From an uncultured bacterium (GTDB taxonomy: Bacteria; Spirochaetota; Spirochaetia; Sphaerochaetales; Sphaerochaetaceae), in the NCBI GenBank assembly GCA_905215015.1, contig CAJMOS010000001.1, positions 13,662-77,661 on the forward strand: DNA of 64,000 bases. The letters run 5' to 3'. Below the pieces are notes generated by a model. It saw only the letters and a program-made list of their open reading frames with translations. It had not been told where the DNA came from and did no database searches. The position numbers and the translations under genes are program-made. Numbering within the stretch: the stretch's first letter is position 1; every line of letters starts with the position of its first letter. Below, in pieces: positions 1-8,019 of the stretch.

Positions 1-237
1 GATACGGAACTTCTCCCGAGGATCGGTACCATCCTCGTTTTCCCAATAGCAGGAGTTGTCCACATCATCAAGATACAGGCTACGGATCTGGTAACGGTTT
101 TTCGTACCCGCATGCATGTCGATGGGCATCATCACCCGCGCCCTCTCCTCCAATACGGAAAGGACGGTTTCTGGAGCCACATATTTGTGTTCATGACGGA
201 ATGGAGTCGCCACGCTGATTTCCTTACCATGGGGCAT
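1..237 (-). CDS. VTC-domain (polyphosphate polymerase-like) protein, N-terminal part
   Basis: The first 79 codons of a minus-strand gene that runs off the left edge. From the ATG at 237 it reads MPHGKEISVATPFRHEHKY and continues with an IRSLYLDD stretch and an EN-x-DGTDPREKFRI ending. FRHE-KY followed by 'RYxIRSLYxDD' and 'DPREKFRIR' is the usual start of bacterial VTC-domain proteins, relatives of the yeast Vtc4 polyphosphate polymerase, where the basic residues bind phosphate chains. A purine-rich GGGATGGGG lies about 8 bases upstream of the ATG. A GTG at 213 is an alternative start. In many bacteria such genes sit beside a CotH or DUF4956 membrane protein; the partner would lie outside the window. 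The family call is from pattern recognition of a short fragment. Confidence 0.7.
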   Translation of the reverse strand, partial: MPHGKEISVATPFRHEHKYVAPETVLSVLEERARVMMPIDMHAGTKNRYQIRSLYLDDVDNSCYWENEDGTDPREKFRI

Positions 238-624
238 TGTAGCACACCCCATCCCTGTAACCCAAGAGCATACCGACCACAAGTATGTCTATCGGCGGAT
301 TGCAGGAATGGAACATCATGGAGTTGCCGATCATTATGGGGAAAAGCGGTTGCCAGACTATCCGACAACCACACGCCCTCCGCCATGGAGGATATTGCAT
401 TTTGCAGGGTGTGGCAATGTCGACATAGCCACGATGAAGTACTTTGTCAAAAACAAGATAGAACCATAAATATGGCAACGAGACCACGGCTGATAATCAA
501 TACGTTGTGTCATCGTGTTCTGATCACGAGATCAAGGCGTACATTCAATTCTTGTCATGATTATGAGAAAATGCGATTTGCCGACTCTTCGGAACGCTTG
601 TTTCGTCTCGGTTGGCATTCCGAA
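238..624. other. 387-base stretch with no supported gene
   Basis: Between the VTC gene start and the DUF4143 gene stop. Short open frames exist on both strands but their translations look like random composition and have no ribosome binding site. It should contain the promoter and leader of the VTC gene; I could not identify a convincing -35/-10 pair. Confidence 0.5.
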
Positions 625-1824
625 CTACTGCTTTCGCCTTGTGATGTCCAGTACGTAGGGAGGCTCAGCCTGCTTGAACATTTCTCCGGCATGAAGGTAG
701 TTCACGTAGCGGATGCCGCTGAACGAGGAAAGGTCTTCCCCTGCATAGAGGACAGCGGGATTGGCGCAAGCATCCGGATTTTGTTTCTGGAAGTACCTGA
801 GGGACGAGCCGAACCGGTCGTTCACCATGCTGGCACTCTTGATTTCAAACGGATGAAGGACAAGTCCGTCTTGTACGACCAAATCCACCTCCACGCCCTT
901 ACTGGTGCGGTAAAAGTACAGCTGGCCGGGGGCATGCCTCATCTTGAACGCCTCGTCCACCACCAGCGTCTCGAACAAGGACCCGATGAGCCTGTCGTTC
1001 GCCACTTGCCGGGGAGAAGTGATTCCAAGCAGGTAGCAGACGAGCCCGGTGTCGCAGAAATATACCTTGGGAGTCTTGACAAGCCGTTTCTCCCTGCTAG
1101 AGAACCATGGCTGAAGGATGTGGACAAGATGGGAATTCTCCAAGAGTTCCATCCAGTTCTTCACCGTCTTGTTCGATATTCCCAGAGCATCGGACAAGTC
1201 AACGTAATCGATTAGCTGGCCGGTACGTCCCGCCAACAGTTGCATGAACTTGAAGTAGGTGTCCATGTCAGAGATATTCTGCCTGAACACATCCCGTTGG
1301 AGATACAGGTTCACATAGTTCTGGTAGTAAGTAGAAATCTCGGTTGGCTTCTGATACACGCCGGGCATAAGCCCGGAGAACAGCAATTCGTCGCGTCCGA
1401 TGGCTATTCCGGCACGGCCAAGTTCCTCCATGGAAAGTGGATCCAGCCATACGATGGATGTACGTCCTACCAGGCTTTGGGAGACGCTTTTCCTGTCAAT
1501 CTGTCTGCTTCCCGTCAAAATGAACTGGCCGGGTTTCCCTCCCGAACCATCAATACGGTACTGGATCATGAAAATCAAGTTCGGAGCTTCCTGTATCTCG
1601 TCGATAATCAACGGCTCATGGTATTTCTCAAAAAAGGCTGAAGGATCCTGGCGTGCCAGCATTCCATCCGCGATGTTCTCGAGGTTCACATAGTCGAAGT
1701 CAGGATACAGGTGTCTCGCCAGTGTCGTCTTGCCACATTGACGGGGCCCATAGATCGTCACCGATGGATAACGTTCCATGTTTTTTCTTACCTCAGCCTC
1801 GGCCATTCTCGGAATATACTGCAT
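625..1824 (-). CDS. AAA ATPase with DUF4143 domain
   Basis: A 399-residue protein. Near the N-terminus is a P-loop GPRQCGKTT (about residues 26-34) and then a Walker B-like LIIDEIQEAPN and a sensor LTGSRQ, the AAA_14 arrangement. The C-terminal third contains FYRTSKGVEVDLVV and PFEIKSA, the DUF4143 domain with the D-(x)n-E-x-K core of PD-(D/E)XK nuclease folds. Such proteins are abundant, lineage-variable, and suspected of roles in defence or DNA handling; no substrate is established. Start ATG at 1824 has GAGGTGTGGA just upstream. It is a single gene, with the outer membrane protein gene diverging from it. Confidence 0.85.
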   Translation of the reverse strand: MQYIPRMAEAEVRKNMERYPSVTIYGPRQCGKTTLARHLYPDFDYVNLENIADGMLARQDPSAFFEKYHEPLIIDEIQEAPNLIFMIQYRIDGSGGKPGQFILTGSRQIDRKSVSQSLVGRTSIVWLDPLSMEELGRAGIAIGRDELLFSGLMPGVYQKPTEISTYYQNYVNLYLQRDVFRQNISDMDTYFKFMQLLAGRTGQLIDYVDLSDALGISNKTVKNWMELLENSHLVHILQPWFSSREKRLVKTPKVYFCDTGLVCYLLGITSPRQVANDRLIGSLFETLVVDEAFKMRHAPGQLYFYRTSKGVEVDLVVQDGLVLHPFEIKSASMVNDRFGSSLRYFQKQNPDACANPAVLYAGEDLSSFSGIRYVNYLHAGEMFKQAEPPYVLDITRRKQ

Positions 1825-1989
1825 TCCACACCTCTTATGGAAAAATATTGAATTTACACTTTCAACATTTCACCATTTCTGCGTAATTTCAACCTTGCAA
1901 AGAAATTTCTCGAAAGAAAACCAATCAGTTAGCCGCTTCTATCCATACGGAATCCTCTCCTGCAAGCGATTCAGGCGCAAAGCTCCGCC

Positions 1990-2052
1990 AAATGGAGATT
2001 TACGTATGAAGAAAGCTATTGTACTTGGTGCTGCGATGCTGCTGGCTGGTGC
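1990..2052 (+). repeat. 63-bp OMP start cassette, copy 1
   Basis: A 63-base block covering the ribosome binding site (AAATGGAGATTTACGT), the ATG and the first signal-peptide codons. It is identical base for base at 7902-7964, 9821-9883 and 11198-11260 (those on the minus strand), while the DNA just upstream of each copy is unrelated. Identity confined to this block suggests recent sequence exchange between the paralogues. Confidence 0.9.
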
Positions 2053-3184
2053 CGCAGTTTTTGCTGCTGATGAATCGGCAAAGCCGGCGGTCAAGTTCAG
2101 TGGTAGCGCCACTGCTGGTTACAGCTTCAACTTCGGAAGCGACAATCACGTCTATTCGTCCTGGAAAGACTATGATGGCGACGACTATGAAGGAACTCTC
2201 AACCTGAGCGTTTCTGATGCCGATGGTCTTTGGACTGCGAAATTCGATCAGGGTGTCATTGATATGGGCGATGCCGACATCGAGACTGCCATCACCGTCA
2301 GCCTCACCAAGGCCCTCGGCAAGGCCGGTATCGATACGGGAGATTTCGGCTTGAGCTTCACGCTTGGCGATCAGGATTGGGTGACCCAGCTCACCGCTTA
2401 TGGCGACAAGTCCGGTGCCCATTATCAGAGAAACCAGGCCGGAAACGGTGGCTACAATATCGTGGTTGATGCCAACTACTCGTCCCTTTTGAAGTTGAAG
2501 TTGATCGCTTCCCCGCTGGACAACGAGAAGACCGATACCAAGAAGCAGTCCTTTGGCGTGAGCGCCTTGGTCGCTCCTGTTGACGGTGTCAAGGTCGCTG
2601 CCGACTACAGCTACAATGGCCGCACGAGAGCTTATTCGTATGCCTACGGCGATCGCTCCACCAAAGTGAATCCTGCTGGCGATGAAAAGGCAACGTTCAA
2701 GAATCTGTTTGGCGTATCTGCTTCTGTTGATGTTGCCAAGCTGATTGGCGCCAAGAACTATAAGCTTGGTGTCGACCTTGCCGACAGATTCTCGTTCGGT
2801 GATGACGATGATGCCACGTTCGGCGACAACAAGTACAACCGTTTCAGTGCAACCGTGTATGGCGGCATCGACTTGGTTGACGGATATGCCGAGTATTCTC
2901 TGGTCAGCACCGACGACGACTCCAAGGCCTACGACAACCTGAACCAGCTGAAGATTGGCGCCAATCTGAACCTGGTCAAGAACCTTGGACTGGGACTCTA
3001 TACCGAGTTCCTGGATCTGAGCGACGAGGTTGATACGTGTGATGCTATCACCGTTGGCGGTGACCTCTCCTACTCCTTCGGCAATGTCCTGTATGCCGTT
3101 AATCTGGAATACACGCATGACGGAGCAAGGGACACCGACGACAACGTCTTTGCCGTCACTCCGAGTCTGACCGTCTCGTTCTGA
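2006..3184 (+). CDS. porin-like outer membrane protein, paralogue 1
   Basis: A 392-residue protein with signal peptide MKKAIVLGAAMLLAGAAVFA cleaved after A-x-A, then alternating aromatic/hydrophobic strands ending in TPSLTVSF, a terminal Phe as expected for a beta-barrel inserted by BamA. ATG at 2006 is chosen because it starts the signal peptide and has GGAG 9 bases upstream; the open frame extends further 5' without meaning. Conserved family blocks are 'LSVSDADGLWTAKF' near residue 70 and 'LGLGLYTEF' near the end. Four relatives lie at 5171-11244 on the other strand. This copy is the most diverged and the only one on the plus strand. Its function is probably diffusion or surface display; the substrate is unknown. 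Confidence 0.85.
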   Translation: MKKAIVLGAAMLLAGAAVFAADESAKPAVKFSGSATAGYSFNFGSDNHVYSSWKDYDGDDYEGTLNLSVSDADGLWTAKFDQGVIDMGDADIETAITVSLTKALGKAGIDTGDFGLSFTLGDQDWVTQLTAYGDKSGAHYQRNQAGNGGYNIVVDANYSSLLKLKLIASPLDNEKTDTKKQSFGVSALVAPVDGVKVAADYSYNGRTRAYSYAYGDRSTKVNPAGDEKATFKNLFGVSASVDVAKLIGAKNYKLGVDLADRFSFGDDDDATFGDNKYNRFSATVYGGIDLVDGYAEYSLVSTDDDSKAYDNLNQLKIGANLNLVKNLGLGLYTEFLDLSDEVDTCDAITVGGDLSYSFGNVLYAVNLEYTHDGARDTDDNVFAVTPSLTVSF

Positions 3185-3206
3185 TTCCATCGATTCTTCA
3201 TCGAAA

Positions 3207-3242
3207 CCGCTTGCAACCTCACCGTTGCAAGTGGTTTTTTTA
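3207..3242 (+). terminator. intrinsic terminator after OMP paralogue 1
   Basis: Stem CGCTTGCAAC / GTTGCAAGTG around a 6-base loop followed by seven Ts, 23 bases after the stop codon. Confidence 0.85.
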
Positions 3243-3448
3243 TAAAAGAATCAGACAATAAACGGAAAAGATTCTCGCAGGATTTTTCTATCATCGCTTA
3301 TCTCCTTGTTCATCAAGAAATATGTCTTTTTATTCCGACACATAGAATTCATCGTTATACTTTTTCTGCAATGGCTTTCTTATGAGGGCAATTTATCAAT
3401 AGATGGGGAATGCAACGGGTTCGTTATGAATGGAAAGAAGAACCAAGC

Positions 3449-3462
3449 TAAATACGCATTTA
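3449..3462. repeat. left 14-bp inverted repeat flanking the recombinase
   Basis: TAAATACGCATTTA, exact reverse complement of 4596-4609, and itself nearly palindromic (one central mismatched pair). The two copies bracket the recombinase gene, giving a segment of about 1.16 kb that could be inverted. Confidence 0.8.
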
Positions 3463-3503
3463 TGTGAGGAAATCCATCAAAGGATTCCCGCTTAGGAGGC
3501 ACC

Positions 3504-4508
3504 ATGTACATGGAAATTTTTGAACAAATCATGCAGAACTACAGGACAAGCCAGGTGGAACCCCTTTCCATCAACCAGAAGACCATCCTACGCTATGCGC
3601 TCAACCAGACCCTTACCCGCTATAAAATCAAACCAAGGGTCGCCAGCGAATATGAGGACCAGTCTTCCAATGCCAAGCTGCTCCAATCCTTCATCGCGGC
3701 CAAATCCATCGAAGGTTGCTCGAAAAAGACTCTGCACTACTACGAGACCACCATCAAGGAAGCAATCACCGCCATCGACAAGCCAATCATCCACATCTCG
3801 ACTGACGATATCCGGTCCTACTTATCCCATTTCCAACAACGCAGGAACATCAACAAAGTCACCCTGGACAATATCCGCCGTATCTTCTCCACCTTCTTTG
3901 TCTGGCTTGAGAACGAGGACTACATCCTCAAGAGTCCGGTGCGGAAAATCCATAAGGTAAAAATCATGCAGACAGTAAAGGAAACCCTTACTGACGAAGA
4001 AATTGAGAAAATCAGGGAGTCCTGCACGACCAAGCGGGACCTCGCCATAATCGATACACTCCTCTCTACCGGCATACGTGTCGGAGAATTGGTGTTGCTC
4101 GACCGTAACGACCTGGATTTCCAAGAACGGGAATGCACGGTGCTCGGGAAAGGCAACAAAGAGCGGCTGGTCTATTTTGATGCAAAAGCGAAGATGCATC
4201 TGCTTGAGTACCTCAAGTCCAGAAAGGACGAAAATCCTGCCCTCTTCGTTTCACTCAAAGCCCCCCATGAACGCATGACCATCAGCGCCATCGAGCTGAG
4301 AATCAAGCAGATCGGCAAAGCCGCCATCGCAAAGCGAGTCTATCCGCACATGTTCCGAAGGACTTTGGCCACCATGGCCATCGACAAAGGAATGCCAATC
4401 GAACAGGTGCAAACGCTTCTTGGCCATGTAAAAATCGACACGACACTGCATTACGCGATGGTGAACCAGGAAAACGTCAAGAACTCACACCGGAAATTCA
4501 TCGAATGA
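3504..4508 (+). CDS. tyrosine recombinase (XerC/D-like integrase)
   Basis: 334 residues. An N-terminal SAM-like core-binding domain (about residues 55-150) is followed by the catalytic domain with all the expected residues: R192 (STGIRVGEL), K216 (LGKGNKER), H282-x-x-R285 (HMFRR), H308 (LLGHV) and Y317 (HYAMV). It therefore should cut and rejoin DNA by a 3'-phosphotyrosine intermediate. It lacks the extra helix that marks integron integrases. AGGAGG lies 4 bases before the ATG at 3504 and 10 before an in-frame ATG at 3510; either could be used. It stands alone between two 14-bp inverted repeats (3449-3462 and 4596-4609), next to an outer membrane protein array. That context suggests a site-specific inversion or small mobile element rather than dif resolution; this is inference. 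Confidence 0.9.
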   Translation: MYMEIFEQIMQNYRTSQVEPLSINQKTILRYALNQTLTRYKIKPRVASEYEDQSSNAKLLQSFIAAKSIEGCSKKTLHYYETTIKEAITAIDKPIIHISTDDIRSYLSHFQQRRNINKVTLDNIRRIFSTFFVWLENEDYILKSPVRKIHKVKIMQTVKETLTDEEIEKIRESCTTKRDLAIIDTLLSTGIRVGELVLLDRNDLDFQERECTVLGKGNKERLVYFDAKAKMHLLEYLKSRKDENPALFVSLKAPHERMTISAIELRIKQIGKAAIAKRVYPHMFRRTLATMAIDKGMPIEQVQTLLGHVKIDTTLHYAMVNQENVKNSHRKFIE

Positions 4509-4595
4509 CCAGATATGCATGCGCTCATGCATACCATATGCAGGAAAAAGTAGATTAGCTCGGAATAAACTGATTTTAGAAGCATGTTCTCAAGG

Positions 4596-4609
4596 TAAAT
4601 GCGTATTTA
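4596..4609. repeat. right 14-bp inverted repeat flanking the recombinase
   Basis: TAAATGCGTATTTA, the exact reverse complement of 3449-3462. A looser direct copy of the wider region (GGTAAAT-GCG-TTTATC-GAAC pattern) recurs at 5044-5065, about 450 bases further on. Confidence 0.8.
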
Positions 4610-5063
4610 TCAGAACTTGCGTTTGCTCGATATGCGAGTGGAGCAGCCAGAGAAATGCATGAAAATTGGTTCAAAGCTCGTTCTAGATGCTACCTGTGTA
4701 TCCTATTGTCTATTGCACGTCAATGGACAAACCATGCATACGGGAAAAAAGCAATCAATACCTACGGAATTGGTTTTTGAAATTGAAAGAATCGAGGAAA
4801 AGAGGAATACAAGCGTATGGAATCACTTACCATTGAACAGTGAAAAAATACAAGACATCCTGAATCAAGAAAAGAAAATCTCTCTATATAATAATTGTGG
4901 GGTTTCTTGTATTTCGCCACCCTGCAATTTGGAAGAAGCTTTGTTGTGCATAAGACGCAAGCACCAAGGGTGTATGCTCTATGTTTTCACCATTGTATGT
5001 GTCAAAAAAAGAAACAGTGTTTCTTTCATCAGTCTTGGAATTGGTAAATTTGCGTTTATCTGA
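4599..5063 (+). CDS. uncertain 154-residue ORF between two similar repeats
   Basis: An open frame whose ATG lies in the repeat at 4594-4616 and whose TGA lies in the imperfect second copy at 5044-5065. The translation (MRIYQNLRLLDMRVEQPEKC at the start) contains several Cys and Lys but matches nothing I recognise. It has only AAGG three bases before the ATG. The region is clearly richer in A+T than its neighbours. It may be non-coding; the point of interest is that the two repeats frame it like a cassette. The rest of 4509-5120 shows nothing else I can name. Confidence 0.2.
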   Translation: MRIYQNLRLLDMRVEQPEKCMKIGSKLVLDATCVSYCLLHVNGQTMHTGKKQSIPTELVFEIERIEEKRNTSVWNHLPLNSEKIQDILNQEKKISLYNNCGVSCISPPCNLEEALLCIRRKHQGCMLYVFTIVCVKKRNSVSFISLGIGKFAFI

Positions 5064-5120
5064 ACAGAATGAAAAGCCAGTCTATCTTTCCCTCGGGAAA
5101 TCCCCTTCGGTACGTACAGA

Positions 5121-5150
5121 TAAAATGGTCTCCCATCGCTGGGAGACCAT
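5121..5150 (-). terminator. terminator for the broken OMP copy
   Basis: Stem ATGGTCTCCCA / TGGGAGACCAT followed, on the minus strand, by TTTTATC. It sits 20 bases beyond the stop of the broken gene. The same hairpin sequence type recurs after each minus-strand paralogue. Confidence 0.8.
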
Positions 5151-5170
5151 GATAGGCGAATCTTTTCGAC

Positions 5171-6200
5171 TTAGAACTCGATCAGGACGGAAGGTCTGAT
5201 TCTGAAAGTCGTGGTGCTATTGGTCTTTTTGAGATCCTTGTCGGTAAACTCAGCCTTCAAGTCATAGGTGACACCAGCAAGCTTGTAGCTTACATCGGCA
5301 CCAACGCTGAACCATGTGTCGTCGAACGATCTCTGCATATAGTAGGCATCCAGGCCAAGACCCTTCACACCAAACCAGTCCGCCGAGATTGACCAGAGCC
5401 TTTATCCATTGCTCTTCAACACCATTGCCATCAGCATCGTTGTTATCCTGGGCATAGTTATACTCAATCCATCCATCGATTTTGACGTATCCAACTTTGG
5501 TAGCAAAACCGAAGTTATGCTTTGCCTCATCCTTCTTGGTTTCAAACTTGCTGAACTCTCCGAATGTATAGTAGCCAGACCCTACCAATGTCAGTTTGTC
5601 TACATTGATAAACTTGTTGACATCAACTGTGGCAGATGCACCAATCGCATACTGTTCAACTCTACTGACAGTAGTCGTAGCCTTAATTTTCCCAGTATCT
5701 GCGTCAAGTGTATATGTCGAAGTTGCCTTGCTGCTATACTGAGTGCTCTTGCCGTGGCGGCTGAAATCAACAGCAACCTTCACATCATCAATCGGAGTAG
5801 AAGTGACGGCAAATCCGTACGTAGCATCGACAGGCTTGCTCACACTAGCATTCTTGGTCGGGTCGACAATGAACTGTACACCTACCAACTTGCCATAGCT
5901 GGCTTCCAGACCAACGGAGTAGGAACCATTGGTCTTCACCCTCTGCCAGTGATTGCCTTCCAAGTCAAGGAACGCATTGTTCAGAGTCTCGCCGCTGTAC
6001 CTTCCAAAGGTCAGCTTGGCGGAAACATCACCCATATCGACGCCAGCACTCTTCAAGGACTTGCCAACATCGATGACGGCTTTTGTCCTGAAGTTGAAAT
6101 CACCAAACAAATTGCCATCATCCTGGCGGAAAGTCAGCTTCCAGATACCGTCGGCATCGGCAACGTTCAGATTGAACTCACCTTTCAGTCTGACGTCATG
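5171..6200 (-). pseudogene. broken OMP paralogue lacking 5' end, frameshifted
   Basis: Translation from about 6200 down gives family sequence from 'LKGEFNLNVADADGIWKLTF' onwards, equal to about residue 60 of the intact paralogues. The signal peptide and first barrel strands are missing; the DNA before it is unrelated. Near 5383 the frame changes: one frame ends in IKALVNLGGLVW, the other resumes at WFGVKGLGLDAYYMQ and runs to a normal C-terminus (RPSVLIEF) at 5171. One base too many in the GGCGGACTGG stretch explains this. It cannot make a secreted barrel. It could be plain decay or a silent donor for recombination with the intact copies. Confidence 0.85.
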
Positions 6201-6512
6201 CGTACTGCAGCCGACAAACAATCCAACTCAGGCAAAGGCGATTATCCCAAGCCAAACGGGTGCTCTTCGCAAACCGGCAATGACATCAATTGGCAGTTCG
6301 TCATCACGTTCATCTTGCCTGCCGATTGCTATATCTCCTATACGTCATGGACGGCACATCGTATGGTTATATTGTTTTGATTATATGATTTCTGTTGACT
6401 TTCTTACAACATTGAACCATCATGTGGATGGAAGGAAGGCGTCGCGCCTGTCGTGACCGCCTGCCAGTTCGAAGCGAAATGGTCGCCCTAGCCGGTCAAG
6501 CTATCGGGGCGA
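6201..6512. other. region without recognised gene; stem-loop at 6481-6514
   Basis: No supported coding frame. At its right end lies an imperfect hairpin (GGTCGCCCTAGC pairing with GCTA-TCGGGGCGATC) directly after the micro-ORF stop on the minus strand. On the plus strand it is followed by ATTTTAC, so it could terminate a plus-strand transcript or cap the micro-ORF message. Confidence 0.4.
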
Positions 6513-6581
6513 TCATTTTACAATGTGAGCGATGACAACAAGAATTGCCAAAGCTAGAAACATGAACAGACATGCTTCCAT
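6513..6581 (-). CDS. 22-residue hydrophobic micro-ORF, possible small membrane toxin
   Basis: From the ATG at 6581 the frame encodes a 22-residue peptide, MEACLFMFLALAILVVIAHI followed by VK and a stop: one membrane-spanning helix with a basic tail. A strong AAGGAGG lies 7 bases upstream, unusual for a chance frame, and a stem-loop follows the stop. Short single-helix peptides with strong ribosome binding sites and a hairpin downstream are the pattern of type I toxin families (Fst/Ldr and holin-like toxins), but I can match it to no specific family. An antisense RNA has not been seen. It is too short for most gene callers. Confidence 0.45.
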   Translation of the reverse strand: MEACLFMFLALAILVVIAHIVK

Positions 6582-6795
6582 TGCAAACCCTCCTTCTCTG
6601 GCAGAGGTCAAACCTCTCGCCATATGGAAGGAGTCCTGCTAGAGAAGGAACTCTGGCAGGCGACCGCCGTGCAGGCACGACGCCCAGCCATTACCTTACA
6701 ACGGATGACGTCCGAATACAACTCCTTTTGCAACATGCGCCAATCCAGCCAGAAGTAGGTACGAGACGCCCTGTCCAGCAATGCTGTGAGCAAAC
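6582..6795. other. 214-base spacer between micro-ORF and OMP terminator
   Basis: No gene seen. It must contain the promoter of the micro-ORF on the minus strand. There is an imperfect inverted repeat around CTCTGGCAG / CTCTGCCAG (about 6593-6660) that could fold in the leader. Confidence 0.3.
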
Positions 6796-6826
6796 AAAAA
6801 AACGGCCTCCCGTTTCCGGGAGACCG
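6796..6826 (-). terminator. terminator after OMP paralogue 2
   Basis: Minus-strand stem CGGTCTCCCG / CGGGAGGCCG with loop GAAA-like, followed by TTTTTTTG. It lies 21 bases after the stop at 6848. The hairpin is identical at 10090-10113. Confidence 0.85.
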
Positions 6827-7072
6827 TCCTTACCGACTTGGGTCAGATTAGAAAGCAATCTGGATCCACGGAGTAATCTTGAAGTTGTCGTTGTCCTTCT
6901 CGGCAAGATAGGCAACATCCAAGTGATAGGTGACTCCACCGAAGGTGTACGAAGACTCGGCACCAATCTCGAAGTCGTCATTGTCAGCCTCGTTGGTCAG
7001 ATCGTAGTCCTGATAGTAGACATCAAGTCCAAGACCCTTGACCATGTTCAGGTTGGCCTGAACTCTCATGTA
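6798..7072. repeat. 275-bp block identical to 10085-10359
   Basis: Comparing by eye, every base from the A-tract of the terminator through the last 75 or so codons of the OMP gene agrees with 10085-10359, after which the two genes diverge at once. Such a sharp-edged identical block inside otherwise diverged paralogues is the mark of gene conversion. Confidence 0.9.
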
Positions 7073-7948
7073 GTGTACGGGATCAGCTCCATCGGCATCA
7101 ACCTTGGCGAAGCCATACTCGACGTAGCCGTCAACCATCTCGACACCGCCATTGACTCTGCCGAGGACCTGGAAGAACGCATCCAAGTTGTCATCGGAAT
7201 CCTCAAAGCCATACAGGAACTCGCCTGCTGCGCCAAGAGAGAACTTGTCATTCTTGATCAGCTTGGCGATATCGGCATTGGCGGACACACTCAACGCATC
7301 ATTGTAAGTCAGACCCACATTATCCCAGCCCTTGACCAATCTCACGTTGTGGCCATAGCCAGCACCGACCTGTACGCCGTCAACCGGCTTGGAGGTGGCG
7401 GTGAAAGCGAAGGACGTGCCGACGCCACTGTCACTGACAGGAGCGGAAACAGCCTCGACACTCACCAGTTTGCCATACCCGACGGTGGCACCGACGATGG
7501 AAGCTTCCTTGCTCTGCGTGGCAACATTCAGATCCATGCGGTCAAGATCGTTGTCGGAATATGTGCCGTCATCATAGACGTTCTTGGTCTCGTAGTAATC
7601 ATAGTAGCCGCCAAAAGCCTTCAGGGAGACATCGCCAAGGTCGACACCGGCACCCTTCAGAGCCTTGTCAAGGGCGATGGTCGCCTTCGCTCTGTAGTAA
7701 TGGTCGCTGAAACCGCCACCATTTTCGTTGTTAGAAGCAGCATCAAAGGTGATGGTCCACAGGCTGTCCGGATCGGCGATGGTCAGGTTCATTCTGCCTT
7801 CCGGATTCTTCTTCAGAGTGGTCTTGTCGGTATCACCAAACTGGAAGGTATATCCGACACGGATTCTGCCAGAGAACTTCACGTCGGCAGCAAAGGCCGC
7901 GGCACCAGCCAGCAGCATCGCAGCACCAAGTACAATAGCTTTCTTCAT
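6848..7948 (-). CDS. porin-like outer membrane protein, paralogue 2
   Basis: 366 residues with signal peptide MKKAIVLGAAMLLAGAAAFA and mature start ADVKFSGRIRVGYTFQFG. The ending is KITPWIQIAF with the terminal Phe typical of beta-barrels. Conserved blocks include 'MNLTIADPDSLWTITF' (about residue 55), 'GAGVDLGDVSLKAFGGYYD', 'YGKLVSVEAVSAPVSDSGVG' and 'NLNMVKGLGLDVYYQDYDL'. The start is fixed by the signal peptide and GGAG. Closest relative is the gene at 10135-11244, with long identical stretches. Its upstream region is shared with the divergent toxin-antitoxin operon starting at 8020. Role by analogy: porin or major surface antigen. Confidence 0.85.
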   Translation of the reverse strand: MKKAIVLGAAMLLAGAAAFAADVKFSGRIRVGYTFQFGDTDKTTLKKNPEGRMNLTIADPDSLWTITFDAASNNENGGGFSDHYYRAKATIALDKALKGAGVDLGDVSLKAFGGYYDYYETKNVYDDGTYSDNDLDRMDLNVATQSKEASIVGATVGYGKLVSVEAVSAPVSDSGVGTSFAFTATSKPVDGVQVGAGYGHNVRLVKGWDNVGLTYNDALSVSANADIAKLIKNDKFSLGAAGEFLYGFEDSDDNLDAFFQVLGRVNGGVEMVDGYVEYGFAKVDADGADPVHYMRVQANLNMVKGLGLDVYYQDYDLTNEADNDDFEIGAESSYTFGGVTYHLDVAYLAEKDNDNFKITPWIQIAF

Positions 7949-7964
7949 ACGTAAATCTCCATTT
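7902..7964 (-). repeat. 63-bp OMP start cassette, copy 2
   Basis: Identical to 1990-2052 in reverse orientation; contains the ribosome binding site, start codon and signal-peptide codons of paralogue 2. Confidence 0.9.
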
Positions 7965-7978
7965 GCCCGAGGACCGTA

Positions 7979-8001
7979 TTTGTATTACATTTGTATTACA
8001 A
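7979..8001. promoter_or_regulatory. tandem operator of the toxin-antitoxin operon
   Basis: TTTGTATTACA occurs twice in direct succession (7979-7989 and 7990-8000). Each contains the palindrome TTGTA-T-TACA(A). The pair ends 19 bases before the antitoxin ATG. Paired palindromes right upstream of a toxin-antitoxin operon are typical sites of antitoxin autorepression. The site also lies 31 bases from the divergent OMP start, so it could affect that gene too. Confidence 0.65.
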
Positions 8002-8019
8002 GATGACAAGGAGGTGGCT

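Noticed and set aside
112..1215. Plus-strand 367-codon frame at the left end
   Set aside because: It runs antisense to the DUF4143 gene and VTC fragment and has random-looking sequence.
3504..5065. True integron (intI plus attC cassettes)
   Set aside because: The recombinase lacks the integron-specific extra helix and the repeats lack attC core sites (RYYYAAC/GTTRRRY).
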